Part shown: piece by piece, positions 23,257-33,760 of the stretch
Layout of the letters: the number at the start of each line of letters is the position of its first letter
How positions within the stretch are numbered: position 1 is the stretch's first letter
Assembly (NCBI RefSeq): GCF_019578655.1
Contig: NC_063263.1
Location: 21,141,001 to 21,205,000 of the forward strand
From: Ricinus communis
Taxonomy: Eukaryota > Streptophyta > Magnoliopsida > Malpighiales > Euphorbiaceae
Reading direction: 5' to 3'
DNA length: 64,000 nt
Made by a program: the position numbers and the translations under genes
Notes under the pieces: model-generated
The model's database searches: none
Seen by the model: only the letters and a program-made list of their open reading frames with translations
Told to the model about the DNA's origin: nothing

Positions 23257-25104
23257 CGCTTTTGGGAGGCACCCCAAACTTTATTTTTTATTTTTAATAT
23301 TCTAAACTTTTATTTTGAAACATTTTATTAGTTTTAGTTTTCATATTTTATTTAAATTTTTATTTTCAGTTTCGATTATTTCTTTATTTTATTCAGCTTC
23401 TACCGAGGACATTGAATTTCCACTACACTAGCCTCGGCGGATGATCAGGGCAGTCCCCTAGATCTTTTATTTTTGCATTTATTTACTTTATTTTTCATAC
23501 ATGTCATGCACTTGGATTGTATTGCCTTTGTTTCTCTTAGTTGAGCATTCCATGCAGGGTATCCATAACGTTTTACACTGAGAACAGTGTGTTGTTCAAG
23601 TGTGGGGTGGTTGTGGGTAAACCTGATGATCCTTCTCTCTCCTATGGTTTTTAGATAGATCTGAAATTGCTATCACTAGGTGTTGTGTATTGTTAGGATG
23701 TTAGGACACTGTGTCTTTATGCACTTAAGTATGCTATTTTAAGCTAATTGATGACTTGATTTATAGAATTGTAATTACTTTTCTTTGTTGTTCATTGTCC
23801 TTGGAAAATAATTGATGGTGTGTTACACATCAGCCCTGCCGGGTTAAACCGGTGTTATTTAATTATTTTTTGAATTGTCGAATTTTAACTTAGAACGTTG
23901 ATAATTTCGTATGCATGTGTTTCTTAAGTAATGATTCAATTAATAATGTTACGAACCAATTGCACCTAATACCATACCCAAAAGTGAGATTTTGAGCCTG
24001 TTGAGCATTCAATATATTTATGCTCTTTATATTTCTTATTTGAGTGTGCATTGTACTTGACTTTGCTTCTAGAACTTGCTTTGTAATACTTGTTGAAGTT
24101 ACATGAATATTGTGAATACCATGAGATGATTTGGTCGATTTAGGATTCACGACATTTGGCCAAAAGCCTACCCTTTATGTTTCCATTAGTTAGCTAGTTT
24201 TGAGCCTTAAACTTTTCTTTATAAATTACACCTACACATTTCAATTATACTATTCTTTACATTTGTCTTTCTTATACCCTTATGCTGGAATCTCTTTTTG
24301 TGATATGCTCACCCTTATGTGGGATTAAAATGCCAGTTGCTATGTTGGTAAATTCACTAAGTCTTTTTGTTATTTTAGATGCTCCCTTCGATCCAAACTG
24401 TATATCTATTCTTTACATATGCAACAAGTCTCTTATAAGCTGCTAGTTTATTATTAAAAAAAATGAAAATGAAAAAAATGAAAAAAAAGAGGAAGAAGAA
24501 AATAAACAAAATTCTTTAATTATCTATCTCTTTATTGGATTTAGAATATTTTCGAGTGTTATTCTATGAAGGGAGAATTTTAGTGAATAATTCCTCTTGT
24601 ATTTTTAGGTATTTAATCCTTTGAGCATATATTGTTGTTTATTGCAAGATTTCTAGCATTTTCACACTTTTTTCCCAAATCTTCGTACCTTTACCTTAGC
24701 TCCATTACAACCTTAGTAAAGACCCTTTGATTTTGGTATTTACTTATTCATAGTAGCGAATATATGATTTATGAGCAAGCTTATGGTGATCGGGTTTTGT
24801 GCATTTGCTTTAAGGGATTTGTTTTTCACCTTATATACACTTTGAGTGACATGAGTGATCCTTGTAAGGCATTGATTTGTGATGTTTGTATTGAGTTGCT
24901 ATTTAAGTTATTCATGCATTAATATTATTTCCATTCTCGGTTAATGATTTGCAATTTGATTTATGATTGAGTTCTTTTTAAGATGTGTTGAATACTATCT
25001 GTTGTCCACTAGAGGCATAAACTATAAGGACTTGCTGACTACAATTTTATGAGTTGAGTTGTTAATTGCTTGAGTACAAGCAATAGCTTAAGTGTGGGGT
25101 GATT
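23257..25104 (+). other. Long 3' untranslated region and polypurine tract of the element
   Basis: The region starts with GCGCTTTTGGGAGGCACC, a block that follows the last open frame in many Athila/Tat-type elements, and carries a short inverted repeat with CAAGTGTGGGGTGG at about 23,570-23,610. It ends with AAGTGTGGGGTGAT (about 25,090-25,103), which abuts the 3' LTR and is the likely polypurine tract. Between them is AT-rich DNA without open frames of interest. Confidence 0.65.
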
Positions 25105-26585
25105 TGATGTGTATAGTTTTACATATATTTGCTTGCATATTATTGTGTCTTTTCTTAGCAATTATTATGTTTTTATTCCAAGATCACCCGTGTTTTATGT
25201 TCTTTTGCATTTCAGGAGAATTTATAGCTCCATCATTAGTGTTTGAGCAATTTTAGATCAATACATACAAAAACGGACGGGAATTCATTAAAATTGGACA
25301 AGGGCTTGCATTTCAAACATTGAGCACGGCCTAGGTCAAGGCCGTGCTGATCAGCACGGCTTGGACTCTGGCCGTGCTCAACCTATTAGCCTTTGATCCT
25401 CAAATGTGGTGTTTTGGCATGGTTTCCGAGGCTATCACGACCTCCAGCACGGCCCGTGGTGGCTTAGCACCGGCGAGGGCACAGCTAGGAAGAAGATCTA
25501 ATTTGCAAGATCCGAAGGTTCAGCACGGCTTAAACTCCAGCCGTGCTGGGACAATTATATAAGGAAAACGATTCCTTGAGCTAGGGTTAGCAAGGAGGAA
25601 AGAGAGAGTTTTGGCGGCTGGTTCGGTTTTTGTAGAGTACTAAGTTTGAGAGAGAGTTGCAGAAAGAGAAAATCCTGGAATCGCAAGGTTCCGAGTGCAA
25701 AACAGTAGTGGAGCAAATCGAGAGGCAATTGGGGAGATTAATCGTAGTGCTGATTCAGATCTGGAGTTATTCATCCAATTCGAGAGAAAAGGGTGTATAT
25801 GTTTCATTTTTTGTTATTCTTTCATTATAATTAATTTCCTAGTTGTTTTAAACATGAACATGAGTAGCTAGATCGATTAAATTCATTGGGATTTCGTTAC
25901 TATGTTGGCTTAGTATTAAATTGTTAGATTGTTTGAGTTTAGTTTTATATCCTTCTTGCTTTCAGTATTAATAAGATAATGCATTTTTCATGAGACGTTA
26001 TGAATTCTGGTGTTTAGATTGCTTTTTGTGATTGAGAAGTTCATTTAGTAATTGAAATTTTGAATAGCAAGAACTGGTTAATAATCACTTAGAGATAAGG
26101 ATAATTGACTAGCCGGATTAAGAATTAACAAAGCTTAATAGAGGCGGATTAAAGCTTAATGCTAATTTAAGGATCAATCGTTAGGAAGAGATTCCAACTT
26201 TAGGTTCTTGAATTTAGGAATTCGGTTATCTCGAGAGAGAAACCGAATTCAGTTAAGAATTCATCTACGGGTAGCGTAATTGGACTTATCAATCTGTTAT
26301 CTTTTGTTTGATTGCCAACTAGTTTAGGTTCCTTTTGGGTTTACTTTCTTGTCTTAGTTGTTTCATTTATCCATTCATTCATGCATCTCACTTAGAACTC
26401 AGCTTGTAGTTATTATTGAATTTAGAAATTATTCATCATTCATTTTAGGCTAATATAACAGAGAATAAAGCAGTAACTCTGGGCTTTCACTTTTTCGAGG
26501 GATACGACCTTGATACTCGCCATTAGTGCTAGATTGCATCGATAGGTTCACTGTCTTAGATTGTAGCTACATAAATAGCATATCA
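25105..26585 (+). repeat. 3' LTR of the Athila-like element (1,481 bp)
   Basis: Begins TGATGTGTATAG and ends GCATATCA, and is homologous to the 5' LTR with scattered substitutions and small indels. One indel is a short insertion near 26,460. The GCACGGCC motif array is better preserved here than in the 5' LTR. The open frame at 25,344-25,562 is a product of this array and has no domain. Confidence 0.9.
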
Positions 26586-26589
26586 ATCG

Positions 26590-27180
26590 CCCATATGCAC
26601 AACTAGGATGTTTAAAAACCGAAAGAGCTCCTTCAACTTCTTTGACATTGTCACCATCATCATTACAAAGAACACTCTACAATCTCCTGTACACATGGGG
26701 CTCAAAATAATAAGAATAAAAAGTGGACACTTCTTCCATTAAGTATACATTACAAATGGAAGCTTCCACTTTTGCTTTATTATTGACACTTTTTTCAAGT
26801 GTCCAAGAAATCTGTTGGAAGATAAACAATTCTACATAAGCAACAAATTAAGATAAATTAATAAAAGATTAATCTGATGTTTATACCTTTCAAACGAATA
26901 CATCCACTGAAATTGCACTAGACTAGCAATTTTTGCCTCATAAGGCAAGTGCACTGGAAGATGCTCCATTGACTCAACTAACCAGGAGGGATTATACATT
27001 CCATTTTTTTAAATATTGACTAGAATTTCTCTTTTAAGTCTCTCCATGTTTACAACTATAATTATTATGGATGTTAAGTCTTTAAAGAAAAGGCTAAACT
27101 CTTTTAAAGCATGCCACACATTTGTTTGCAGTAGCTCATGAAAAGCAATAGGCATCAACCTTTATATAAAAATATGGCAA
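26590..27180 (-). pseudogene. DUF4218 part of the CACTA transposase
   Basis: On the minus strand a broken frame reads LVESMEHLPVHLPYEA, then LVQFQWMYSFERY near 26,930, the hallmark of DUF4218 (VHLP-EA, QYRWMYPFERY). It continues with ALSVFKHPSCAYGR at the junction with the retrotransposon. It follows the TNP2 remnant on the same strand. Stops and frameshifts make it non-functional. Confidence 0.7.
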
Positions 27181-27199
27181 CCGTGGCTCTTTTTTCCAA

Positions 27200-28900
27200 A
27201 CATCTTCAATTTTCTCATGTCCACACATCGTCCCATGTTGAAAACATAACCATCAAGGTATTTTAAATTTTTAACTCACTCAAACAGTTCTTGTTTGGAT
27301 AGTTTTATCTAATATGTAGCACGCTTTCGAATATTTCCTTGTTGCTTCATTTTTTTCAAACTCATATCTTATGCATAACTTTTCATTTCTTCTCTTACCT
27401 TCCCATTATCTTTATTTTTCTTCTTAATATTGAAAACAATGTTGAAAATATTCTTAAAGACATTCTTCTCAATATGCATTACATCTAAGTTATGTCTAAT
27501 GAGATTCAAACTCCAGTATGATAAATCCTAAAATATACTCATTTTCTTCTAACCACAGTCCTTACAAATATGTCCATTAATCTCTTAGGCATTAAGTTTA
27601 GTGACTTTACGTAGTCTCAATTCATCTATCATGTGCAACATTTCCTTATTGGTTCTTATAGGTGGTGGTGGTGAGAACTCCATTTTGTTTTTTAGGAACT
27701 AGTTCTTATTATGTCTGAAAGGATGATCAGAAGGTAGAAACTTATGGTGGTTATCAAACCATGATGTCTTCCTATCACTGCTTAATGTGAATGCTTGTGT
27801 ATGTTCCATACAGTAAGGGAAAGCTAGTTTTCTAATCATGCTCTAACCAAAAAGCATCGAGTATGCAAGAAAAATTATTGATTGTCCATATTAAAGCACT
27901 CTTATTTAAAAGTTCTACTTTTGGAAAACATCATAAGTCTCAATCCTACATCCCATAGATTGTTCAGTTCTATAATTTAGCAAAACATTGATTCCATTTT
28001 TAGGATTATTAGTCCTAGGGATAATTATCAACAAAAACATGTACGCCTCTTTCATACACATCCATAGAGGCAGATTATAAGGGATAACCATGACTAGCCA
28101 TGAAGAATATTATTGTCCTGACTAACTAAAAAATTAAAAACCATCAGTACACAAGCCCAACCTCACATTTTTTCTCTTAAAAGCAAACCAAGGATATGTT
28201 CGGCTGAAATGTTCCCATGCCTCGAAATCAGAAGGATACACATTGTTCCATCTTGTTATCGATGCTCGTCATGCCATCTCATATGTCTGGTTGTTGCTTC
28301 TAAAGCATAAAGAAGTTGCAACCTCAAAGTTTAAGGGAAAGTAATATATGTAAATAAAACATTTTTACTGTGCCTCATTGATTCCTTATTATTTTTTAAA
28401 ATGATGCTAGTTATAGACTTTGCAACTAGTCAAGTCGCTATCACCTTTCCAGTATGTCATACATTTATTTTTATAATAGTCAATTTCTTCTACTAGAAGA
28501 CCAAGACCCTTAGCCAACTGATTTTTTTTTATAAAAATTATTTACCATATTATTTCCCTCTAGTAACACCTCTTATAAAAATTTGAGTAAAATTATTAAA
28601 AAATCTTTCTGAAAAATGATGCTCCGACTTCATATGCAACAAGCGTTCCGTTGTTGACATATGAGAATGTTTATTACATCTGTCCTATAATTTTCATCAT
28701 CAAGATTCAACAAGTCATAAACTTTATGTGCACTTGGATTAGGTGCTTCATTCATGCCTTTTGGTTCCCACTGAGGACCAACTGTACCAAGAATCATTTG
28801 TTAGTATGGATACATATGTGCTTTTGTATAGGTCTCTACCGATAAATGACATTCGAAAGTCTCATAAGATGTAACCACATATGGTTCTCCATGCCGATTT
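27200..28900 (-). pseudogene. TNP2 transposase of the CACTA element, decayed
   Basis: The clearest block lies near 28,100-28,290 on the minus strand: HMRWHDEH, then FEAWEHFSRTYPWFAFK and NVRLGLCTDGF. These match the conserved core of the CACTA TNP2 transposase family (PF02992), in the expected position before DUF4218. Many stops and frameshifts interrupt it, and no open frame longer than about 64 codons survives. The protein would have cut and joined the element ends in the nucleus. Confidence 0.75.
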
Positions 28901-30589
28901 CACACATAATAATCTACAACAAACCCCTTTTTAAACAAATGCATTTTGACTACATGCAATTTATGGAACATTCGATTATGATACTTCTTACAATGATACT
29001 TTATTTCAGTCGCATCATTCATGTTTGAACGATTATACACAAAAGCGACAAATCTTTTAACCTCTTTCACAAGGTTTTTGTTAATTGTGCCACTAATATA
29101 AGCTAACTATACATCCATCCATTCCGATCAGAATTCATTTATAATTCCCTAAGACAACATAACTAACATAGTTAGTTCTTAGTTATAGTATACCATTTAC
29201 TAAAATAATTTGTTAACTCCTAGAATTATTATAAATATTTTCAAATAAATCTATTAAAAATCCAGCATATCCCTATAAAAAGAACATCTACCCCTTGTAA
29301 AACAAGTTCGTTTTCTATAATAAAAAATTAAGCACTTCTAAATTATCTGAAAAAATAAAAAGTTTGTGCCTCCAATACTCCTCTGGCCACCAAATGCCCG
29401 ACATTATATAATAAATTCATCACCAAACAAATAAATAAAAAATAATCGCACATCAATTAAAATATGCACTTCTAAATTATTATACAAAATTTAAAACATG
29501 CGCCTCCAATACTCATCCGACACAAATGCCCAACATTACATAATATATTCACCGCCAAACACATAAATAAAAGAACAATCAACTATCAAATTAAAATAAG
29601 TACTTCTAAATTATTTGCAAATATTTAAAGCGTGCGCCTCCCATCATACACTAAAGTAAAATAATTAATTTTTACTAAGTTCAATTTACAAAAGTAAGAA
29701 CAAATTAGTTACTAAAATTAAACAAACTAAAATAATTAACTATTAAACCAACTAAAGAATTAGTTAAATATTTTTCTAACTATTTAATTTATTTACTTTT
29801 ATCTATTTATAAAAAGAAATTAATTTACTACCTATTATATTAAATAAAATATAATTTTAATTTCCTACCTTTTAAATTAAACAAAATAAAATAATGAAAT
29901 ATTAGATTAATAAACTATTTGATTTGTTTAATTTACTATCTATTTGTACAAAAAGTTAAGTTTACTACCTAATATATTTCAAAAAATAAAATTATTAACT
30001 TTTCTAATTACTTCATTTATTTAATTTACTATCTATTCAAATTAATTATTAAATTAACTAAAACTAAACTAAAACTAATTTAAAAATAATTTAGTATAAC
30101 ATAATTTTGATTTACTAATTTACTAACTATTTCATTTATTTAATTTACTATATATTAAATTATTTATTAAATTAAATAAAATAAACACTAAGTACACTAA
30201 AACTAATCTAATTACTAAAGTTAATTATAAATATCCTAATTAATATTTATAAAAAATTAAATATAAAATAAAAAACTTACCTCTTTAAAGAACGATGACG
30301 ACGACATTGGAGGGAAGGGCGACAGTAGTGGAGGCCTATGGTCAACACAACGCTAAATTTTAATTTTTTAAAAAGCAAATTTAAAAATAAAAGAAAGGTG
30401 AGATAGACTTACGTGGACACCGACAACAGGGAGGAAGGAAGCACCATCGATGAGAGGAGGGAGGGCAGAGGGAGAATGGAGGGGTGAGGAGAGAGGGTAG
30501 AGAGAGGGGAAAGGGTTACTACTCTTATATTTGAGGAGTTAAGATTTATTCCATAAATGTAAGAGATTATGGAAACACAACATTTTATT
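28901..30589 (-). other. CACTA 5' region, AT-rich, few recognisable features
   Basis: Upstream of TNP2 on the minus strand, this should hold the transposase-associated N-terminus and the promoter side of the element. The 29.4-30.3 kb part is extremely AT-rich with short repeated TTTACTA/TTAATTTACT phrases and no open frame. At 29,350-29,660 a phrase containing GCGCCTCC and CTTCTAAATTAT occurs about three times in diverged form. The purine-rich 30,420-30,520 stretch is plausibly near the transposon's transcription start. Confidence 0.4.
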
Positions 30590-30790
30590 TAAGTAATTTA
30601 CTGACAAATCAAATACGTTAGTAACTTGCTTAAATGTTAAGGCGAGCAATTTATCAATGGAGCTTCCATCGATAAATTGCTCGCCTTAAATGCAGTGTCC
30701 ATTGAGCCATTTACCAATGGAATAAACTGTCAGTAAATTAGCAACTACGATAACTGTCACTAATTAATGGTGCTAAATTTGTATCATTAT
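30590..30790. repeat. CACTA right subterminal repeat cluster
   Basis: Repeats related to those at the left end occur here, for example ATTTACCAATGG, TAAACTGTCAGTAAATTA and an inverted pair GGCGAGCAATTTATCAATGG / CCATCGATAAATTGCTCGCC forming a short hairpin. The cluster stops where retrotransposon gag sequence begins. Confidence 0.65.
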
Positions 30791-32296
30791 TTTTTGACGA
30801 TATGGTAAAACTGCTTGGGATGAGGTGTATGATGCTTTTATAAAGAACTCTGCTAAGACATGGTTATTGAATTTGCTTAAAAAGTCCTTAACTACTTAGG
30901 ATGAGTTGTATGATGCTTTTATAATGAAATACTATTCACCTTAGAAGATCTTGAACCATAGGTCTAGAATCTCCAAAAAAGGGGAAGAATTTTTATATGA
31001 TGCCTCAGAAAGATTCAAGATTTATCTGATTTAACATTCACATCACAACTTCTCTCTTGCTATATTGATATAGTGTTATTATGATGGACTGACTGTAAAC
31101 TGTAAAACCTTAGTTGATACAGCTTGTGGTGATTACTATAGAGACAAGACTGTTGAAAGAATGCAACAGATTTATGAGAATTTAGCAATGAATTCTGAAC
31201 AAAACGCCATTAGAGAAAGGAAAGGAATCTGTAAGATTAATGCCCAAAGTGATATGATAATGCAAGTAGTCGAATTGACTAAGCAAGTGAAGTTGTTGAG
31301 TAAAGACACTTCTAATAGGGAAGCTTGTGCTTATTATGGCATGTATAGACACTTGTCTAATGCATGTATTAATGTCAATATGCCAATAGCTGCATATGGA
31401 ACGGTGAATTACGTGGGGGCCTATAAGCAACCAAAGAATGATTCTTTTTCAAACACTTACAATCTAGGTTGAAGAAATTACCCAAAATTTTTTTGGAGAG
31501 AGCAAGGAGCTGCAAAGCCTATGGGGCCACCTGGATTCCAACAATAGATACCACCATTCCAGAATCAACAACCAGCCTCTCAAAATAAGAAGTGATTAGA
31601 TAATGCAATCTATGACTTCTTAAAATACTATATTGAAGAAACTTAATACAAAGATTGATCAAGTTATGCAAACTTTTCAAGCAGCAATCCACAACCTAGA
31701 GTTGCAAGTAGCACGATTAGCTGAGAAAATTGTTAAAAGAGGGCAAGGGAAACTACTTAGTGACACTGAGGTAAATCCTAAGGAAAAAGTTATGGCCATT
31801 ATTTTGAGGAACGGAAAGGAATGACCCAAACTTAATGTTGAAAAGAAAAATATAGTTGTTGAAAAGAAAGGTGATGATGAAGAAAATTCAAGTAAAGAAG
31901 AAGAGTAAGAGAAGGAAGAGAAGGAATATGATTCTTCTTTGGTAAAACCTTATATTCCACCAATCCCGTACTAACAAAGGCTTAGAAAGAAGAATAATGA
32001 GAGTAACTTTCAAAAATTTCTTGACATTTTTAAGAAAATTTAGATTAATATTTCTTTTGTTGAAGCTCTTACTTAAATTCCATCTTATGCCAAGTTCTTG
32101 TTTCCAACAAGAACAAGTTAGAGGAATACGCTACAGTCTCATTAACAGAGGAATGCAATGCCATTCTACAAAAGAAGATGCCTCATAAATTGAAGAATAT
32201 ATAGAGTTTTTATATTTCTTGTTCTATTGGTGATATTAGTCTTAAAAATTGCTTATGTGAATTAGGTACTAGAATTAATTTGATACCTTTAGCATT

Positions 32297-32509
32297 TGTA
32301 ACAATCCGGAACCAGATCACATGAGATATTGTCCGCTTTGGCCTCCCATTGGCCTCACGGTTTTGTCCCTTGACGGATTCGAGAACTTTCCAGGAGGTTA
32401 CTCATCTTGAAATTTCTCTGAATCAAGCACGTTTAAATTTGAAGTTCCTATAACTCCACAGCTAAACAACTAAAAGGTGCCTCATATGATCTAGTTTTGG
32501 TTCATTACA
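32297..32509 (-). repeat. Left (inverted) LTR of the TRIM
   Basis: Begins TGTAACAATCC and ends TTCATTACA. The 5S-like core is on the minus strand, reading CTCCTGGAAAG and AAACGTGCTTGATTC in reverse complement. Because both LTR ends are TGTAA/TTACA-like, an inverted copy still has canonical TG...CA ends. Confidence 0.8.
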
Positions 32510-32511
32510 AA

Positions 32512-32525
32512 TGGTACCATAGCAG
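32512..32525 (+). other. Primer-binding site of the TRIM, tRNA-Met type
   Basis: TGGTACCATAGCAG lies two bases after the left LTR. It differs from the standard TGGTATCAGAGC at two positions. Its orientation shows that the element as a whole reads on the plus strand. Confidence 0.65.
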
Positions 32526-32770
32526 TACCCCTCTAGTAGATGTGTGGTTTGAGGACGAACCAGGTAGAAGCTGGTGAGCATGTGACAGCCTGGCCTAGAG
32601 AAGAGAAGTGGTCTGACGAGGGCAGGAAGTGGACGCCGGGATAAGGATATGATGCTTGGACAAGGAGCGACTTCTGGCAGGCTTCTAGGATGACAACACT
32701 CTAAGGTACGGGAATACATGAATGAATCGAATTGCACATCGAAATAGGGCGGGAGTAATTCATAACATAT

Positions 32771-32983
32771 ATATAAAGAGTTGGAACTAATCACATGAGG
32801 CACTCTGTGGTTGTTTAGCTATAGAGTTATAGGAACTCCAAAGTTAAACGTGCTTGATTCGGAGAAATTTCGGGATAGGTGACCTCCTGGGAAGTTCTTG
32901 AATCTGCCAAGGGACAAAACCGTGAGGCCGGTGGGAGACCAAAGCGGACAATATCTTATGTGATCTAGTTCCAGATCATTACA
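32771..32983 (+). repeat. Right LTR of the TRIM, with 5S-rRNA-like core
   Basis: Forward-oriented LTR ending CCAGATCATTACA. The segment at about 32,830-32,900 resembles plant 5S rRNA in the internal promoter region (AACTCCAAAGTTAAACGTGC and GATAGGTGACCTCCTGGGAA). The 5' boundary is degraded and was set by alignment to the reverse complement of the left LTR, which gives the same 213-bp length. Confidence 0.75.
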
Positions 32984-33760
32984 GTATTTATTAAAAAACT
33001 TGGTACAACTACTTTTTTTTATTGTAGTTTGCTGATAGATTTGTTAAATATCCTATAGGGATAATTGAGGATTTGTTAATGAAAGTGGGAAAGTCTTATT
33101 TGCCTACTGATTTTCTTGTTTTGGATATAGAAGATGAAGTAGATATGTCTATCATCTTGGGTAAACCATTTTTATCCATAGGAGGAGTTTTAATAGGTGT
33201 GCAAATGGGCAAGTTAATATTTAGGGTAGGAAGTGAAAAAAGAAGCATTTGACATTATTAAAGTGTTCAAGAAACCTATATAAATGATGCTTGTTTTACA
33301 ATTGATGTGATATGATTGACCTTGTTGTTGAAACAGTTTTTGGAAATGAATTATATCAAGAACCATTAGTGGCATGTCTAGCATTAAGCTTGATGAGAGA
33401 GATGATGATGAGGAAATTGTTGAATGTGCTTTAAGGTTAAATGAGGAGGGTATTAAAACTAAGAAGCATAATTTGATATTAGAAAATATTGGTCAAGGAA
33501 AATTAAAATCGGACCACTCAATCAAAACATCACCTAAACCTGAAATTAAACAACTCTCATCTCATCTTACATATGAAATTATGGTGGCTTACTTAACTAT
33601 TATAGAAGAGGAGAAACTGCTGAGGAAGAAAAAATAAAAGAAGGCTAGTTCTTGAGACTTTCAAAGAGTTGTTAGCAAGGTATGGAGAAAGAAGTTAGGC
33701 CAAAGTCAAGCTATGGACTATAAACAATCGCTTCTTGAGAGGCAATCCAAGTTTTTTTTT

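Larger units (their letters stand above)
20396..26585 (+). mobile_element. Internally deleted Athila/Tat-like Ty3/gypsy LTR retrotransposon
   Basis: Two LTRs (20,396-21,912 and 25,105-26,585), both TG...CA, flank a 3.2-kb interior. A primer-binding site resembling the 3' end of tRNA-Asp follows the left LTR and a purine tract precedes the right one. The interior has only the C-terminal part of gag, then directly a long 3' untranslated region with family marks: GCGCTTTTGGGAGGCACCCC near 23,257 and GAACAGTGTGTTGTTCAAG near 23,581. Protease, reverse transcriptase and integrase are absent. It sits in a CACTA transposase gene. The 5-bp flanks (ATCAT and ATCGC) share only three bases, so the target duplication is eroded or unclear. 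Confidence 0.85.
16931..30790 (-). mobile_element. Decayed CACTA (En/Spm) DNA transposon, interrupted by an LTR element
   Basis: The minus strand carries, in the usual order for plant CACTA elements, TNP2 transposase (about 28.9-27.2 kb), DUF4218 (27.18-26.59 kb), DUF4216 (20.39-19.49 kb) and an En/Spm-type plant transposase (Ptta) region (about 18.7-17.6 kb). Subterminal repeat clusters lie at both ends (16.94-17.33 and 30.59-30.79 kb). A 6.2-kb LTR retrotransposon (20,396-26,585) is inserted between DUF4218 and DUF4216. All domains carry stops and frameshifts. Perfect CACTA/TAGTG termini and a 3-bp duplication were not found, so the ends are approximate or eroded. Confidence 0.8.
32297..32983 (+). 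mobile_element. Cassandra-type TRIM with inverted LTRs
   Basis: A 687-bp insertion whose two 213-bp ends are homologous to each other but in opposite orientation. Both carry a 5S-rRNA-like core, as in Cassandra TRIMs (for example GTGACCTCCTGGGAAG at about 32,880-32,895). Directly inside the left LTR, after AA, is TGGTACCATAGCAG, close to the tRNA-Met primer site TGGTATCAGAGC. The flanks GCATT (32,292-32,296) and GTATT (32,984-32,988) fit a 5-bp target duplication with one change. The left LTR therefore appears flipped relative to the primer site and the right LTR. The element encodes no protein. Confidence 0.8.
30800..33760 (+). mobile_element. Athila-like Ty3/gypsy fragment, gag to protease, no LTRs
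   Basis: A gag frame begins abruptly at about 30,806 (AWDEVYDAF), so the 5' part is missing. Next come the gag tail (31,161-31,472, with VVELTKQVKLL and VNYVGAY), PPGFQQ, the KVMAIILRNGKE block (31,633-31,824) and the retropepsin-like region (about 32,240-32,296 and 32,990-33,240, with RINLIPLA and VDMSIILGKPFL). A linker frame at 33,374-33,637 ends ELLS-type, followed by GCTTCTTGAGAGGCAATCC, the family's post-gene block. Reverse transcriptase and integrase are absent. A TRIM at 32,297-32,983 splits the protease. Multiple stops are present. Confidence 0.75.

Noticed and set aside
32830..32900. 5S rRNA gene
   Set aside because: It resembles 5S only in the internal promoter region, is diverged, and lies within a TRIM LTR with an inverted partner, so it is a Cassandra-type LTR rather than an rRNA gene.
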